Positions 1 through 11,649 are shown, counted from the first letter of the stretch. The stretch is DNA of 64,000 nucleotides from Liolophura sinensis (GCF_032854445.1 NC_088295.1:45681385-45745384); one strand, 5' to 3'. Translations and numbers: made by a program. The notes: a model not told the origin generated them from the letters alone.

Positions 1-82
1 CTCCAACCATAATGCTGGCCACCGTCGTATAAGTGAGATATTCTTGACTACGGCGTAAACACCAATCAAATAAATAAATCCA
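1..82 (+). mobile_element. SINE family A, 3' tail (cut by window edge)
   Basis: Matches the family tail: CCATAATGCTGGCC, ACGGCGTAAA, CACCAATCAAATAAATAAA. The family is tRNA-derived, with a Pol III A box (GGCTCAGTTGG) and B box (GAGTTCAAGTCC) in its head; see the full copy at 29824..30089. Confidence 0.85.
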
Positions 83-420
83 ATAAAATCATAATGGAAC
101 ATTCAGTGGATAACTTATTGCCTGGTAAATGTCTCAGTCTTGCTAACTAATAATCATATTCCTGATATTCATAATCTATGTTATTGGTTGATGCTAATCC
201 TGGCATTTGTTTTAATGAAAATCGATACATGTCCCCATGGAAACGGTACATAAGGTTAGCTTCATCTGTATCTGTACTTGCAGCCAGGTTGTTGAAATTT
301 AATGCTCTTTGAAATAGTAGGTAGTATTTTGTAGGATTTTTGTAAGTTGATGCTAGGAAGCTGAAAGTTTTTGATACTGTATCTCCGAAAACCTGGAGCG
401 TAAACTGCAGCTTAAAGAGA

Positions 421-774
421 TGACCGGCCCGGATAGCACAGTTGGTAGAGCGTCCGCTTCGGGACCGGTAGATCAAGGATCAATCCTTGATCGAGTCACA
501 CCTAAGACTTTAAAAGAAGAAGTTGTAACTTCAGGATGAAGGGGATAGTGCAACGACTGGTTGACCCGTATCAGTATAATGGCTCGGGCGGGGCGGCTTA
601 CTTGCCTTCGGTAAGTCGTCTCAGTGAAGCAGCATTAAATAAAAGAGCGGTGGAAATTCGTCCTGCAACAAGGAGGCACATTACACGTACATGCACACTA
701 ATGATTCCTTCGTCGTTATATGACTGAAAAATTGTTGAGTACGACGTTAAACCCCAAGCACGCACGCACGCTTA
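421..774 (+). mobile_element. SINE family B, nearly full length
   Basis: The head CCGGCCCGGATAGCACAGT carries a tRNA A box (TAGCACAGTTGG) and a B-box-like GGATCAATCC. The body runs through TTTAAAAGAAGAAGTTG to the tail ACGTTAAACCCCAAGCACGC. A 63-codon frame (MKGIVQRLVDP...) recurs in other copies of the family. Confidence 0.88.
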
Positions 775-963
775 AAGAGATATCTGTTGCTGTATTTTTA
801 AGAGAGGAATAGCGAATAAATTTAGTGCAAGTGATTTTTTCGCGATTTTTGCAATGCATGTTATTTTGGGTAGCTCTTCTATCAGTTATAATAGATTTTT
901 TTTTACAGCTTCACAGATAAAAAAGTGTTTAAACATGTTTCACGTTTGGATGTAATTTTAGTT

Positions 964-1157
964 TAATTTATTTATTTATTTGATTGGTGTTTTACGCCGT
1001 ACTCAAGACTATTTCACTTGTACGACGGCGGCCAACATTATGGTGGGAGGAAACCCACGACAATCCGCAGGTTGCTGCAGACCTTCCCACGTACGGCCGG
1101 GGAGGAAGCCAGTATGAGCTGGGCCAACACGCTAACCAACTGAGTCACGAAGGCCCC
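964..1157 (-). mobile_element. SINE family A, internally deleted
   Basis: Runs from TTTATTTGATTGGTGTTTTA to GAGTCACGAAGGCCCC on the plus strand, so the element is on the minus strand. It lacks part of the body after GGGAGGAAACC. Confidence 0.88.
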
Positions 1158-1545
1158 AATTCTGGTTTGAAGACTTATGTCCTTCAGTATGAATAATATT
1201 GTAACGCATTGTTTCACTTGTGCATATAACGTCTTTTAGGTTAACAGATCGTGAAAATTGATCCAAGCACAGGACATGGGGCATCACACCACCTTGCAAC
1301 ATACCTCACTGCCTTAACAAAATCAAAGCTTGGCATTGAAGAGGGAGTTTTGTTGAAATATGTGGTCAAGCTGGCCATCGATAGAAATCATATTTCAAGC
1401 TTGGCTCTTCCCATGTGTATCTGTCGATAACTCATAACAGTACAATTTGTAGAAAATCTCTCCGTTTCTGTAGTTGACATGTGTATTTTAAAGTAGGGGG
1501 TTGGGGGGGGGGGGACAGAATCGTTTGCGTCAGCAAGAGTAAAAT

Positions 1546-1806
1546 CTATTTATTTGATTGGTGTTTTACGCCGTACTCAAGAATATTTCACTTATATGAC
1601 GGCGGCCAGCATTATGGTGGGAGGAAACCGGCCAGATCCCGGGGGAAACCCACGACCATCCGCAGGTTGCTGAGGACCTTCCCACGTAGAGCCGGAGAGG
1701 ACGTTAGCATGAGCTGCGCTTGAACTGAGAGCGACCGCATGGGTGAAAGGCTCCTGGGTTAGTACGCTGCGGTAGCTCGCTAAACAACTGAGTCACGGAG
1801 GCCCCC
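1546..1806 (-). mobile_element. SINE family A, near full length
   Basis: Tail, body and tRNA-like head all present in minus orientation; the head side ends in AACTGAGTCACGGAGGCCCC. Preceded by a G-rich run (1498-1514). Confidence 0.9.
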
Positions 1807-2087
1807 GCAACAGTAAGCGTCCAACAAGCTATCTTAAACCATGGAGGTAGAACAGATTCTGCTCCATGCTTAAATCAGTGGGTTAAAGTTAAGTACTAAT
1901 TAATGGTCTAGACATGCGCCAGAGAGCGCCCCCTGCAGTTCACGAGCAGGTTTTTGCAGCTTCCGATTATAAAACAGAAATCATCGGCTTGGGACTTCAG
2001 TACTGTATACAAATTTTTTTTATAGGCAGGTATATATACTAACTGGACGACCACAGTTTTATTACACATTTCCAATTGTTTCATGTA

Positions 2088-2203
2088 TTATTTTTTTTGG
2101 TTGGTGTTTTACGCCATACTAAAGAATTTTCTTATACGACCTCAGCCAGCATTATGGTAACTGGAAACCGGGCAGGAGTCCGGGGGAAACACACCACCAT
2201 CCA
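2088..2203 (-). mobile_element. SINE family A, diverged 3' half
   Basis: GGTTGGTGTTTTACGCCATA through GGAAACCGGGCAGGAGTCCG is recognisable. The tRNA-like head is absent. Confidence 0.75.
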
Positions 2204-3444
2204 ATTTGTTATCAGTATATGGTGCCGGAAACGTGCTGATAATTGGAATCACATCTTACATGCGAACCTCTTACTTGCCAGCTTGCCCCGTAACAGAAAT
2301 AAGAAAATGCTATCAGCTTCGCAGAATTTCGCCTTGATTCGTTCTATGAGCAACCATGGCAGCAATGTATATATCATGATGTGACCCAATGTAAACTTGA
2401 CCCTGAACGGTAAAATTTCATTTGATTTGTTCTGATTTTTGTCCATTTGATACCGTCTCTTTGATGAATATATGAATATACAAAGCAAATCCTCGTCATC
2501 AGCAGAAAATCAAGATTTGCTGGAGATTCAGATTTGTTTGGAATTTAATCTAGCTGTGATCTGAGCAAGAACTGTTCGAAGTATTGTTTATAATGGAAAG
2601 TTCTTTTCTGTGGTAAAATACACTGCTAAGATTCTGACAATCAGGCAAAAAGCCTATCAGATACAAGCTTATATGAGTAGTAAAAATGACAGATCATTGC
2701 TCATGTCAGATAGACTCCGGTTCAGGATGGTAAAATTATCAGAACGTTGCTATTCAGGCCATCATATTGCCAGCCTCTCTGCAATACAAACGTGTCTTGT
2801 GGAAAATGGCGGTGAGCAATCATTTTTATATCAGATGGGAAGACGGTATGAAATATTTCCAGGTAAACCATTTTATTCCTGGACAATACAATTCAGAACT
2901 AACATGTAGGATATCTGCATTACACCGTGATCATAGTCTATCCCAATTAATTACTGCTCAACTCATTATCTACGACACACAGAATTTCATAATCCTTAAA
3001 ACACCTTTTGTACTTACATATAAGTAACAGCGCACATTTTAAAAAATTGTGTAAATACAACCAACAAACGCCCGCACATCGTACCAATAGTTACGAACTG
3101 ACCTGAATGGCTTTACAGAGAACCTTCGTTGCATGCCTTACTTGAAGAGTCCATAAAATTCCGCAGACATTCTGACACTTGTGAAGACAATTAAACAGTA
3201 AATGGATTTTCGTTCAAGATTAAAGAGTCTTTCATGTTAAGTTCAAGCCATGTTGTAAAGGTTCGCAAAAAAAACCTTGAGAACTCTCAAAAGTAAATAT
3301 AATGCAAGGTTACCTTTATATGTATTCTAAGCAGTGTACCACGAGAACTTAAGATGTGCAAATGACCTGCGCTGATCACAAAACCAAAGGATATACTGTA
3401 AGTTTAATTCAAATACTGTAGCTGATTTTAAGCAGCTGATTTAT
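2204..3444. other. Unassigned sequence 3' of the protease gene
   Basis: AT-rich, with short open frames only. No repeat, RNA gene or exon signature could be supported. Confidence 0.5.
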
Positions 3445-3445
3445 G

Positions 3446-3451
3446 TTTATT
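3446..3451 (-). terminator. Poly(A) signal AATAAA for the protease gene
   Basis: The minus strand reads AATAAA about 95 nt beyond the stop codon, the only perfect hexamer close to the end of the last exon. Confidence 0.55.
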
Positions 3452-3544
3452 CTGTATAATGGAGCCTCTAATGTCGAATCTAATTAAAACGAATAGGCTT
3501 ATACAGTGCACACACACACACAGTCCTGGATTTTTGATCACATT

Positions 3545-3709
3545 TTAGTCACTGGTGTTACTCTCAATGAAATCCAGGAATGTGGAGATTCGGGTGTAGA
3601 CTTGGGGTCTTCCCTCCAAGTCACAAGGACCACTACGGCGGAAAGAATTCAGCCCGACGATGTAAGTCTTCTTCCTGAAGTCACATATCAGTGGAGAACC
3701 GCTGTCACC
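3545..3709 (-). CDS. Serine protease exon 6: catalytic Ser and C-terminus
   Basis: The acceptor is TTCTGTCTGCAG, followed directly by GDSGSPLIC with the catalytic Ser and the oxyanion Gly. The exon continues with YIVGLNSFRRSGPC, GRPQVYTRIS and FLDFIESNTSD, then TAA at 3547..3545. Where most family members have S-W-G at 214-216 this one reads S-F-R, and Gln replaces Gly226. Confidence 0.92.
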   Translation of the reverse strand, partial: GDSGSPLICDFRKKTYIVGLNSFRRSGPCDLEGRPQVYTRISTFLDFIESNTSD

Positions 3710-6700
3710 CTGCAGACAGAAGACGCAATGAAACGATATAATAAAACTGCATTGTACGACACCCCAAACCTTCGCAAGAGATAGATACACTATAGCGTGG
3801 TCGCCCTCGACTGTATATGATGAATTTCAAAAAAAAAAAAAAACAACAGCACGTGAACAATAACACGTGCACAGATCATGAGGCTGGCATTTTGTAAATA
3901 GTAACTATTTGGGCTATTCTAATATAACAGCCAAACATTCGACCGCCTGGGTTTGCGCTAATCGATTGTTTGGTGAACGTGATGAAGAAGTGTCTCAGAA
4001 ATAAGGAGAAGTACTCTGTTAAATGATGTCACATCCTTAAATACAGGGCATGCACTCGGACAGCGCAAGATCTCCGTCACAGCTAAATGTACAAATTCCA
4101 GCAAAGCATTTAATCATGCATTTGGAACAAGTCCATTAAAGAAAATTGACCTATTTCCCAGGACAGCGTCTAATGGTTTTTCGTCTGATATAGCCCTATA
4201 CTGCATGTTAGTACTTTCTTTGCTTTTAACCAAACACGTTATAAGTACTATATTTTCATCAGAATGGTTCATGAGAAAGCCAGATAGTGGTTTTTTGACT
4301 GTAGCATGGGATGAGGGGAGGTTAGAAACTACTACTTACAAAGCAAGGGTAGGAAGTTCCTTCAGCACAGATATGATCATCAGACAGAAACCCGAAGAAA
4401 CTTCGCTGGCATACCCTGGCTTTTACGATGCTGAGCTCCGCGCTTCTCAGGAATTGGCTGAACACCTCGTCTGTGACTGTGAGAGAGGAGAACGCATGGT
4501 TAACTGTAATTGTACTGTAGATCTGATGAAACAATCGCGTCAGGATGTCAGCCAATATAACTCAGCAGTTAAAAAGACCTTATTGGGTAACATTTAACGT
4601 GCATGCAGTGGCCGCTCGGGTCCAAGCTGGATTTATCATTGCTATATGTATGAGTAACAGACATTACATTACATCGTTCACTAAACGGCTTCGCAAAGGT
4701 AGGAGACTAGAAAGGTATAGGAATAGACTAGAAAGCTGCGGCCCGATTTATTTTATGCGGGAAAGGCTCCCCAATCAAAAGCAAAAGCACGGACATACTC
4801 CTCACACCGCGGGTGTCGATCTCCACGTACGTTCACTTTACATCACTGCCGCCACAAGCAAATTTTGCACAGAAATCTTGAACAGCGCTTTGTAGCCGCG
4901 TTGGTCCACAGTGATGAGGCAGAAAGTGATGTCAGGGAACATAAAAACTCTGTCTGAACCATGTGTTATACAAAACACACCTGCATTCTCTTTATCTAAA
5001 GTATTCTAAAAATTAATGATTCTAACCCAACACCTGAACTATTTTAGTATTAATGCCGATTAAACAGTTCCTGGCGAGGACACCATGCAGTGGTGAGCCT
5101 AATCCTATCACAAGCCCATATACGTGCGCCACACAGGCTACAAAGGTCAAGCTTGTCTAGTCGTGGCAGTAGTGTAAAGAGAGCGTACAGAGCGACATAT
5201 GCCCTGTAAGGAGTATGTCACTTAGGCGCAATAAATATACTGACCATGGGCCCGGTATGCCCTATAGGATACACCGCGACGTTAAGTTTTAAAATTCCCG
5301 TTAAACCACAGGGGAAAAAATAAGCATCGAAAGAAGTAAGTTCTCGTTTGATTGCAGCTTAAACGACGAGAAAGGTACTAAATCCGGCCAATGTACAATC
5401 CAGTATGTGCTAAGTCGGCTGTTTGCTGCTATGCATGTCTTCATTTGAGGATTACTCTCTACCTGCTTGGACAGGTATATTCTATTTAAAAAAGGTATCG
5501 TATGATATTCGATATATAAATGAGCAATAGCTATATTAATATTCAGTAGTTTTAATTATAGAAACAGTTTACCAATGTCCATGAGACATCTAGTGAAGGA
5601 AACGATATATGGATAGCTTTTAACCATGGTTCAATACGTCAAATGTATGAAAACTGAATGACCAGCTTGAATGCGAATAGGGGCCTCCGTGGTCGAGAGG
5701 GTTAACTCGCTGATGGTCGTGGGTTTCCCTCGGGCTCTACCCGGCTTCTTCCCACCATAATGCTGACTGCCGTCGTATAAGTAAAATATTTTTGAATACG
5801 GCGCAAAACACCAATCAAATAAATAAATAAATTGAACGCACATGTATACCCTAACCAGATTCAAGTGCATGCCACAAAAAACGCCTGCACAGTATAGGTG
5901 TGTTTTGACCATCATCGTGACACGTCGTGGATCATTCCCATTTACACAATGGGAGCAAACCGTAATACTCCCACTCATTTCTTACGCAAAGTTTAACTTT
6001 TCTGTGGTATATATTAGAGGGCGGCCAAATTTGCAAACTGGGCATTTTATTGCAACAAAACTGTAGTATACCCTTAACAGATTACTGACCTTTTCAATGT
6101 TTATTATCCACTTTATTGACAATTAACTGTTAAACTGACGCCGCCTGTTATGTCATATTAATCCATTCATCGTTATATACTGCCAAATCTGTCTCACTGA
6201 CACTAAAACCACATCATAAATGGTTATTACCAGGCTTATCTTAATAGACATGTTTGCTACTTATGCTTTTCTGGGAGTCTACTGTATACATGTATATTTA
6301 GCTTGCCACAATTCTCCTGAGGATGACTTAATTAAAGTCGAGATATTGAGATTGTCAAAATGAATTTCTTCACAGTTACTTTTCTTATTTATTCGGCGCT
6401 TTATGATCCCTATCATCGACGTTTTCATTTCGCGCACTTGAACTTCAATACAACTATAGCTGTAAAAAAGGCTATACCTGAGATTTCTGGGCAAAATATG
6501 AACCAGCGCAAATCCAGTAAAATTTTGTCAATTATTTTATAATAGCGTTAGCAATTACCTTTAACAAATTTAACATCAGTCTCGTCCACATGTTACCATT
6601 TACCTCCGGTAATGAAATTCCTAAAATTTATGAAGCGGCTCGCACTATGACTTTTCAAACTTTAGAATCACCTTTACACTGTAAATAATACAGGTGCCAG

Positions 6701-9237
6701 TCTGACATTTATTGAAATCTCTGATATATAGCCTCTTTAACTATTTTTTTTTCTCGACTGGAGATGTACTTACCGGGCTCCCCTGTGACACCCCAACCGT
6801 AGAACCGGCAATTCTTCAGCTTTCTCAATCGCAGTTGCCTGGGCGGCAGAGGAATGGTTTGTACAGCATTATTGAGGACGCAGGGCTGAGCCAAGGTAAT
6901 CACAGCTATGTCGTTCTCAAAGACATCCTGAACTTCGTAGTTTGGGTTCTGGAACGCAACACAGTTTTCACCTTTTATTATTGATCAGCCATTCTGGAGG
7001 AAGGGTTATTTTTGGAGGTCCGTCTTACAAAGCAGTTGAAAAGCAGTTGAAAGTTGACCAACGTTTAATTCTTAACCAGTTTGCCCGCATGCGCTCCATG
7101 TGACTGCACTCTTAAAACAGATAAAATAAGGGGCTCGTTGCACAATGAAGTATTTTTGGGCTATGCCCAAAACTTTGATCGTCTTTACAAAGCGAAATAT
7201 TTGAAGGTGAATGCTAAAAACTGATTGATTTGTACTAAGACAGGAGAAAATAAGAAGACAAAACATATCGATTTAATGAATATATTCAAGAGTTTAATTT
7301 GGATTGTAATTTTAGGCTAAACCCAGAAATGTGAAACAGATTCTAAGCCTCAAGACGCCGTTGTTACATCACATACTTAAATCGGACTCAGTCAATAACT
7401 CCTGAACATAAACGTTAAGTCTTTCTATTTTGTCTTGAAAGTCAAAGGCAATTTTTGAAAGGTACAGGACAAAAGTAAAAAATTTTAAGGTAACTCCAAA
7501 TTTTATCACAGTCAATTGTTTTGGCGTTAAGACTAATTTGTAAGCCTACAAGACAATTTTGTAACCTTGGGCCTGTTGTAACGTCTATATGGTAACACAT
7601 CTGAAGTGCCAACAAACGTGAGCATGGGAAATGCGCAATGACATAAATATTTGACTTTTTCATAAATATCTTAGCACTGTAACAGATGCTTGGACATCGT
7701 CCAGGGCGAATTCTTGTACATCGTTTGTAGCCCCCCAAGAGTTGTCTTTAAGACCCAGAACAACGAAGAGTGTCGATCCCTCCCTTTTCGGTACTATGTT
7801 TTCGTCGCTAAAACAGAAGACCAGACCTCGTTCAAATTTCAAAAGACAAGCATCAAATCATTTTAAATGCAAAAACATATTATAGTATTCAACGTTCACT
7901 GAGCAACATCCCATATATATTGTTTTCCCGCCTTTGCGATGACGATTTACAGTGAAACAGACAGCGTAGTATATCCATGTATTGCATGTACAAGAGAAGA
8001 ACGATCAAACTAGCTTGGACCCGAGTAGCCATTGAGCGGAAAGGTCAAAAGGTCACTCTAATGACTGACAACAGATGAACTTACAAGCAATGTGCCGTGA
8101 TGAGGACGTGTGATTCGTCAATGAGAACAGATCCACAGACGACCAGGTAAGGACGCTCATCCATTGGCTGAGTGTTCTTGTAGGCTAACACAGTCATCCA
8201 TGGCTGACCGTTAGGCTCCGCCTGGCCGTTTATCAGGCGGCGAACTCGGTTTAACACTGCACAAATCCGAAAGTAACAAAATATTTAGTAAATTCGTGAT
8301 CTGGAATAGCTCTCGGGTTGAAAAAGCTTTTTTTTCTTCTTAATGAATTACGAAATTTATTGATCCACGTACATTTAAATTATCTACCTTTGCATGTCTG
8401 AAAAGTATCAGATCCCAGGTATCCAAATAGAAATTTATTTTCATTTATTTATTTATTTATTTATTTGATTGGTGTTTTACGCCGCACTCAAGAATATTTC
8501 ACTTATACGACGGCGACCAGCATTATGGTGGGAGGAAACCGGGCAGAGCCCGGGGAAAGCCCACGACCATCCGCAGGTTTCTGGAAAACCTTCCCACATA
8601 CGGCCGGAGAGGAAGCCAGCATGAGCTGGACTTGAACTCACAGCGGCCGCATTGGTGAGAGGCTCCTGGGTCATTACGCTGCGGTAGCTAACCAACTGAG
8701 CCACGGAAGCCCCTTCTTCATTTATACTTAAAGAACATGTGTTCTTTAAATGTGTACATTTAACAATATCTTCCTGCTACAATGTGTTGTTCTGTACCTT
8801 AACCGATTGAAGAAGGATTAAATTTCTCTTAAGAGAGCAAATATTTTTTGATTTTTTCTTCAAGCCTGTAACTTTTAATTTATGTGGCATTTAATACTTC
8901 CATTTAACATATATTGTTTGCAATACAATGCCATGATGTTATCTCCTAAAGTTTTCTGTTAGTTCTGAAAATAAAGTAAAATTTCTGTTAGTTCAAACTC
9001 GTGTTGAAGCGATGAGGAAAGTTAGCCTTAACGAAAAATCAGTGGAGAATTTACATATGGACGTTGAGACAACTTCATGCATGTAACGCTTTTTTTCAAC
9101 GATAATATTATACCTATATCTTGAATCTTAACGAAAATTATTTGAATTTTTCAAATGCACATACCTGGTTCCGCATCTGTGACGTAAAGTCCACAAACAA
9201 TAACCAAGAAACCGAGGATGGTTTTTCCAGATATCAT
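3545..9237 (-). CDS. Secreted chymotrypsin-fold (S1) serine protease, complete six-exon gene
   Basis: Six exons on the minus strand join with matching phases: 9237..9165, 8256..8085, 7807..7678, 6948..6774, 4476..4340 and 3709..3545 (852 nt, 283 residues plus TAA). The protein has a signal peptide (MISGKTILGFLVIVCGLYV), a nine-residue propeptide ending VRR, then a mature start LINGQ in place of the usual IVGG. The triad is visible: His in ITAHC, Asp in ENDIAV, Ser in GDSGSP. Cysteines for the four common disulfides (42-58, 136-201, 168-182, 191-220) are present. The length is normal for a single-domain secreted S1 protease without CLIP or other accessory domains. The specificity pocket is odd: aligned residues 189, 216 and 226 look like Tyr, Arg and Gln, so trypsin-like cleavage is not expected. 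The introns carry a SINE-A copy in introns 1 and 4 and a dispersed repeat in intron 4. The substrate is unknown. A catalytically competent but diverged protease is the best reading. Confidence 0.9.
4340..4476 (-). CDS. Serine protease exon 5: Cys168-Cys182 loop
   Basis: The acceptor is CTCTCTCACAG and the donor TTT/GTAAGT (phase 0). The exon encodes VTDEVFSQFLRSAELSIV, the Cys168 segment ARVCQRSF, then DDHICAEG and TSYPCF just before the catalytic Ser exon. Residues SYP precede Cys191, so the specificity position 189 aligns with Tyr rather than Asp. Confidence 0.88.
4794..5135. repeat. Dispersed repeat, copy 1 (protease intron 4)
   Basis: Aligns by eye over about 330 bp with 24154..24462. 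Shared stretches include CATACTCCT, CTTTACATCACTGCC, GTGATGAGG, ATTCTAA and GATTAAA-AGTTCC. No coding or tRNA head is visible. Confidence 0.65.
5680..5832 (+). mobile_element. SINE family A, internally deleted (protease intron 4)
   Basis: Head GGGGCCTCCGTGGTCGAGAG jumps to ATGGTCGTGGGTTTCCC and ends ACACCAATCAAATAAATAAA. Confidence 0.85.
6774..6948 (-). CDS. Serine protease exon 4: catalytic Asp
   Basis: The acceptor is GTTGCGTTCCAG and the donor CCCG/GTAAGT (phase 1). The exon begins NPNYEVQDVFENDIAVITL, which contains the catalytic Asp of the family motif N-D-I-A. It also has IPLPPRQL and the Cys136 to Trp141 segment NCRFYGWGV. An extra Cys in LAQPCVLN replaces the usual Ala or Val and may be unpaired. 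Confidence 0.9.
7678..7807 (-). CDS. Serine protease exon 3: loop between catalytic His and Asp
   Basis: The acceptor is CTGTTTTAG and the donor ACA/GTGCTAAG, which is weak but keeps phase 0. The exon encodes FDENIVPKREGS, the strand TLFVVLGLKDNS and EFALDDVQASVT. Position and length fit the 30-70 loop region of S1 proteases. The exact 3' end is the least certain splice site of the gene. Confidence 0.72.
8085..8256 (-). CDS. Serine protease exon 2: activation site and catalytic His
   Basis: The acceptor is TTGTGCAG and the donor TT/GTAAGT (phase 2). The exon encodes the propeptide end VRR, the mature start LINGQ, the Cys42 region VVCGSVLI and ITAHC with the catalytic His. Leu at the mature N-terminus is unusual, since Ile or Val normally inserts to activate the enzyme. 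Confidence 0.9.
8442..8713 (-). mobile_element. SINE family A, full length (protease intron 1)
   Basis: Complete from the (TTTA)n tail to the head GCCACGGAAGCCCC on the plus strand. TTCATTTA flanks both ends and may be the target-site duplication. Confidence 0.9.
9165..9237 (-). CDS. Serine protease exon 1 (coding): start codon and signal peptide
   Basis: The ATG at 9237..9235 opens a hydrophobic leader (MISGKTILGFLVIVCGL) followed by a likely signal-peptidase site near YVTDA-EP. The exon ends CCAG/GTATGT in phase 1, and the next exon supplies TG to make Val. An acceptor TTCTATTCAG at 9282 upstream implies a 5'UTR intron. Confidence 0.88.
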
Positions 9238-9281
9238 TTTGTCCAAAGAATTGTATCGCCGATTTATAGATGCAGCAAAAT
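9238..9281 (-). promoter_or_regulatory. Protease 5'UTR, second exon part
   Basis: Acceptor TTCTTTTCTATTCAG ends at 9282, and 44 nt of untranslated sequence precede the ATG at 9237. A matching 5'UTR donor, CGTGG/GTGAGT, lies at 9556/9555, giving a short first exon just downstream of the TATA box. Confidence 0.55.
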
Positions 9282-9555
9282 CTGAATAGAAAAGAACGAG
9301 CAAAAATAAGGACATCTATCGATAAATTAAATTCTGGATCTGCTCACTTCGTGTGGATTCTTCTCCTTGCGTCTTTTAAAATTTCAGTTCCAAAGAAAAG
9401 GTAAATACAGGGGGTGTAATCCAACAATTACTTTCCTTCTGAAGACCACAATGATGACTTCATGTTTGATTGACTCCAATTAAACATTCAACTCGGCTGA
9501 GACCTTCTCAACATTAACCCTTTTCATACAGGATGCTAAACGTAGACACACTCAC

Positions 9556-9630
9556 CCACGGAGTCCAACCGGTCCTGCTTTGCTGACGGTCACTCGTCCT
9601 GGGTTTTATAGTCGTGCCAATGGGGAGGGC
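9556..9630 (-). promoter_or_regulatory. Core promoter and first noncoding exon of the protease gene
   Basis: On the minus strand CTATAAAACCC places a TATA box at 9610..9604. An ATTGG (inverted CCAAT) lies just upstream at about 9617-9622. Initiation about 30 bp downstream would be near 9578, leaving a first exon of roughly 25 nt that ends at a consensus donor at 9556. TATA-driven initiation fits a strongly expressed, tissue-restricted secreted enzyme. The start site itself is inferred. Confidence 0.6.
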
Positions 9631-9639
9631 AAGAACATT

Positions 9640-11640
9640 AACGCCATAAAACGCCCCCAATAACCAGTGTCATAGACGCTGTACACATGTGATTGGCGTT
9701 CTATCCTGAGTACTACGATGATGTTCTAAAATGATATATGGTTGATATTATCTTAGATACATCGCGCGCGCACGTGTCGGGTCGAGCCGTCCTTAAAGGT
9801 TACTGATGCGCTTGTTTCTTATAATATCTTAATATTTCTCAATATATTTTATTGTATCTGATAAAACCCTCTAATCTGAGCACACGCTAATTTCATTGCC
9901 GTCAATACGGATGCAAATTTGCAGAAATGACCACTGGCTATTTACAATTGGCGAATTACTCGCGGTTATTGGCCTTTAACCATTGGATTAATAAAGATTG
10001 GGAGAGGAGATAGTCAGATTAATTCAAATAGTTAAAAATAGTAATTTTGGATATTCCAGGCTGGCCACAGTTCTATGATTCAAAGAGGTCAATGAACTGT
10101 GGTATATCGCTGAAACTGAAAACTGCGTTCATTTTATTTACATGGAATTTAACATCGGTACACAATAGTCGGCTAACTGGGCCATGGCAGAAGATGAACT
10201 AGCTTCTTACATCGATGTAATCATCTATCCAAAATGGTGTTCATTTTACGCATATGATGACGTCATGAGATGAGACATAACGTAATAGATGTGTACATCC
10301 CCAACGTCATAGCAACTGACAAATGCTACAGGTGGTTGAGTTGACTTACTAGACGCAAGTTCGGAAATGTTTGAACCTATTATGATATAATCTTCAAAGA
10401 TTCCACTGAAACTCTGTTTGTTTTCTTGAAATGCCTGAAATGGATTTATACTTGTAGAAATGACAATCTTGTATAACTTCGTTGAACCAGGAAATTGGCC
10501 TTTTCAGCAAAGTTGTATTAGTGACATTCAATATCCGACAGTAAAAATTTATCGTTAAGAACAGGAAATTGCAGGGAGACTATATTTCAATTCGAGGATA
10601 AATTTACAGTGAATCAGTTAACACGCCGAGAACGTCCTAAGGAGCCAAGGCAACACCCACAAAATGTCTGCTTCAAAATTATGTCATTCGTAAAGACAAC
10701 GTAATTTATAAAATGGTTTTGGTTGAAAGGTACGAAATGAAACATGACCATTTGCACAAAATCTAAATCTATGAAATGATTTATGGTTATTGAAGGATAA
10801 ATGCAAAATGTCTGTCCATGGTCATTCAACGAGGGTTCAAAATGATTTTTTATATTCTTTATATATTTATAAATGTATGTATTTATTTATTCTTTCTGTA
10901 GACTAATGTTATAATAAACGCCTTCAAACATTTTGGTCACAATAGCCGCTCACAACGTATGAAACAAATACAATTTAATGATTATGTTCATAGTCAAACA
11001 GATACAAATTCTGGATTTTATACTTGAATTATTGAATTATTTTTTGAATTATTTATTGAACTTTTGATTCATTCATTTATTTATCTGTGGCTAGTGTTCT
11101 CAAATGTTGTACTTCATGCCGTCCAGCCAACTCCAGATAACATATGCCACAAGTACTGTAGCGATAAAGAGATGAAGGTTATCGGTATGTGTATTATAGT
11201 GCGGAAACTTGTGCTCTACTTACACCTTATTACCATATACGTGATAATGATCGCTCTCTATCCTTACTGGTACTACAATGATTACTCTCTACTCCGGTTG
11301 GTACTGTTTTTCTGATGAAAGAGAACGAAAATTAGGATTTGATTGAAAACGTGAGCCTGAGAAACACAGTAAACAATCTTCTGATATATTTTTTCTAAAA
11401 TATTTTTTTTTTACTGTCTCCTTATAAATTTTCGCCCTCTTTCTAAGAATGTTTTTAATAAGGTTGCTTTATGAAGAACGCTTTTTAAAGCCAATGTAGC
11501 TTAGACCTTTTTATTTTAATACTTAGAGCCAACATTTTAAAAAAAAACATAAGTAGTATAGTATAAGTATATAAAACAAATATAAGTTCATAAAAAATTC
11601 CGCATGAATTCTCTGAAATGTAGACACATTTACTACTATA
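9640..11640. other. Intergenic, no feature recognised
   Basis: Upstream of the protease promoter. AT-rich, with scattered homopolymer runs and short open frames without coding character. Confidence 0.5.
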
Positions 11641-11649
11641 CTAAAAAAA

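Noticed and set aside
3506-3784. 92-codon plus-strand open frame
   Set aside because: Antisense to the protease exon carrying GDSGSP.
4205-4597. 130-codon plus-strand open frame
   Set aside because: It lies antisense to protease exon 5, whose splice sites and motifs are unambiguous.
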